The notes beneath the pieces are model-generated. The model worked only from the letters and a program-made list of their open reading frames with translations, did not search any database and had not been told where the DNA came from. A DNA stretch of 64,000 nt from Elysia crispata (Eukaryota > Mollusca > Gastropoda > Plakobranchidae). The position numbers were made by a program, and so were the translations under genes. This document shows positions 1 through 64,000 of the stretch, piece by piece; the first letter of the stretch is position 1; every line of letters starts with the position of its first letter. The stretch is taken from the NCBI GenBank assembly GCA_033675545.1, contig JAWDGP010001472.1, positions 777,001 to 841,000 on the forward strand, given 5' to 3'.

Positions 1-29
1 AAAAACAAGTGAACAGTGGCAAAAACAAT

Positions 30-382
30 TTTATTTTTTTTTTTACAAATTTTCCTCTTTATTTTTTTTTTTCAGACATTAATTTTCATATGGTTTCAGC
101 ATGTTGTATATCAATTAAAAGCTCATTCATTTGTACAAAATATGATATTTTTTTTTACATATTTTTATCTCTATTAATTTAGATTATATAGGAGATTTTA
201 GTGAACAAAGTATTTAAAAAATTAAGAGTTATGCCCCTTACACTGGGAACTTATCAAAGTAAAAATGACAGGCGGCTGGTAAATTATGGAATATAATATG
301 CGGTTATAGCATCAATTTTCCAAAAATGTAAGTGCAACAAACATTCCAAAATAGAAAACTCCACTTGTCAATGCCATAGCAA
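30..382 (-). other. MSH2: MSH2 3' UTR with candidate poly(A) signals
   Basis: Downstream of the stop codon the sequence is AT-rich with no open frame. On the minus strand AATAAA hexamers lie at 58-63 and 30-35, followed by A/T runs. Either could be the cleavage signal. The exact 3' end cannot be read from the sequence. Confidence 0.6.

Positions 383-64000
<63,618 letters not shown>

Overview
The window is AT-rich animal DNA and is almost entirely one gene read right to left: the DNA mismatch-repair gene MSH2 (MutS homolog 2). Twenty-one coding exons can be placed on the minus strand, from a first exon cut by the right edge (63936-64000) to the stop codon at 383-385. Joined, they give about 832 residues that follow human MSH2 from roughly residue 98 to the C-terminus with no gap. 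Every exon join keeps frame, and every intron is GT-AG except one, which is GC-AG. The promoter, start codon and first part of the mismatch-binding domain lie beyond the right edge. The left 380 bases are 3' UTR.

The organism is probably a mollusc, most likely a gastropod. This is an inference from long AT-rich introns, abundant TCTAGATC-type simple motifs, a vertebrate-like MSH2 sequence and the mixture of mobile elements (Penelope-like, piggyBac, a LINE, MADF-domain element). Nothing in the window fixes the species.

Introns make up about 96 percent of the window and carry most of the other structure. From left to right: a minisatellite split by a terminal-inverted-repeat element (1.5-3.5 kb); a dispersed tandem repeat holding a MADF-domain fragment (3.7-6.3 kb); tandem repeats (10.6-11.4 kb); a long GATA/GA microsatellite (12.3-12.5 kb); a LINE tail (19.0-19.6 kb); decayed copies of an MSH2 exon (22.2-22.4, 29.7 and 31.8 kb); a second copy of the split element (23.6-24.7 kb); a broken intron-containing piggyBac transposase gene (25-28.3 kb); three TTAA-flanked MITEs of one family (29.0, 36.6 and 46 kb) and two of another (32.6 and 62.5 kb); tandem arrays with a nested TA-flanked MITE (40-43.5 kb); a Penelope-like GIY-YIG fragment (53.3-53.9 kb); and AT, GA and GAA microsatellites.

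I saw no tRNA, rRNA, CRISPR array or second complete host gene, and no new multi-gene system. The most unusual signals are the scattered partial copies of one MSH2 ATPase-domain exon, two strong hairpins (37.7 and 56.5 kb), and insertions whose empty sites can be read from neighbouring repeat units.
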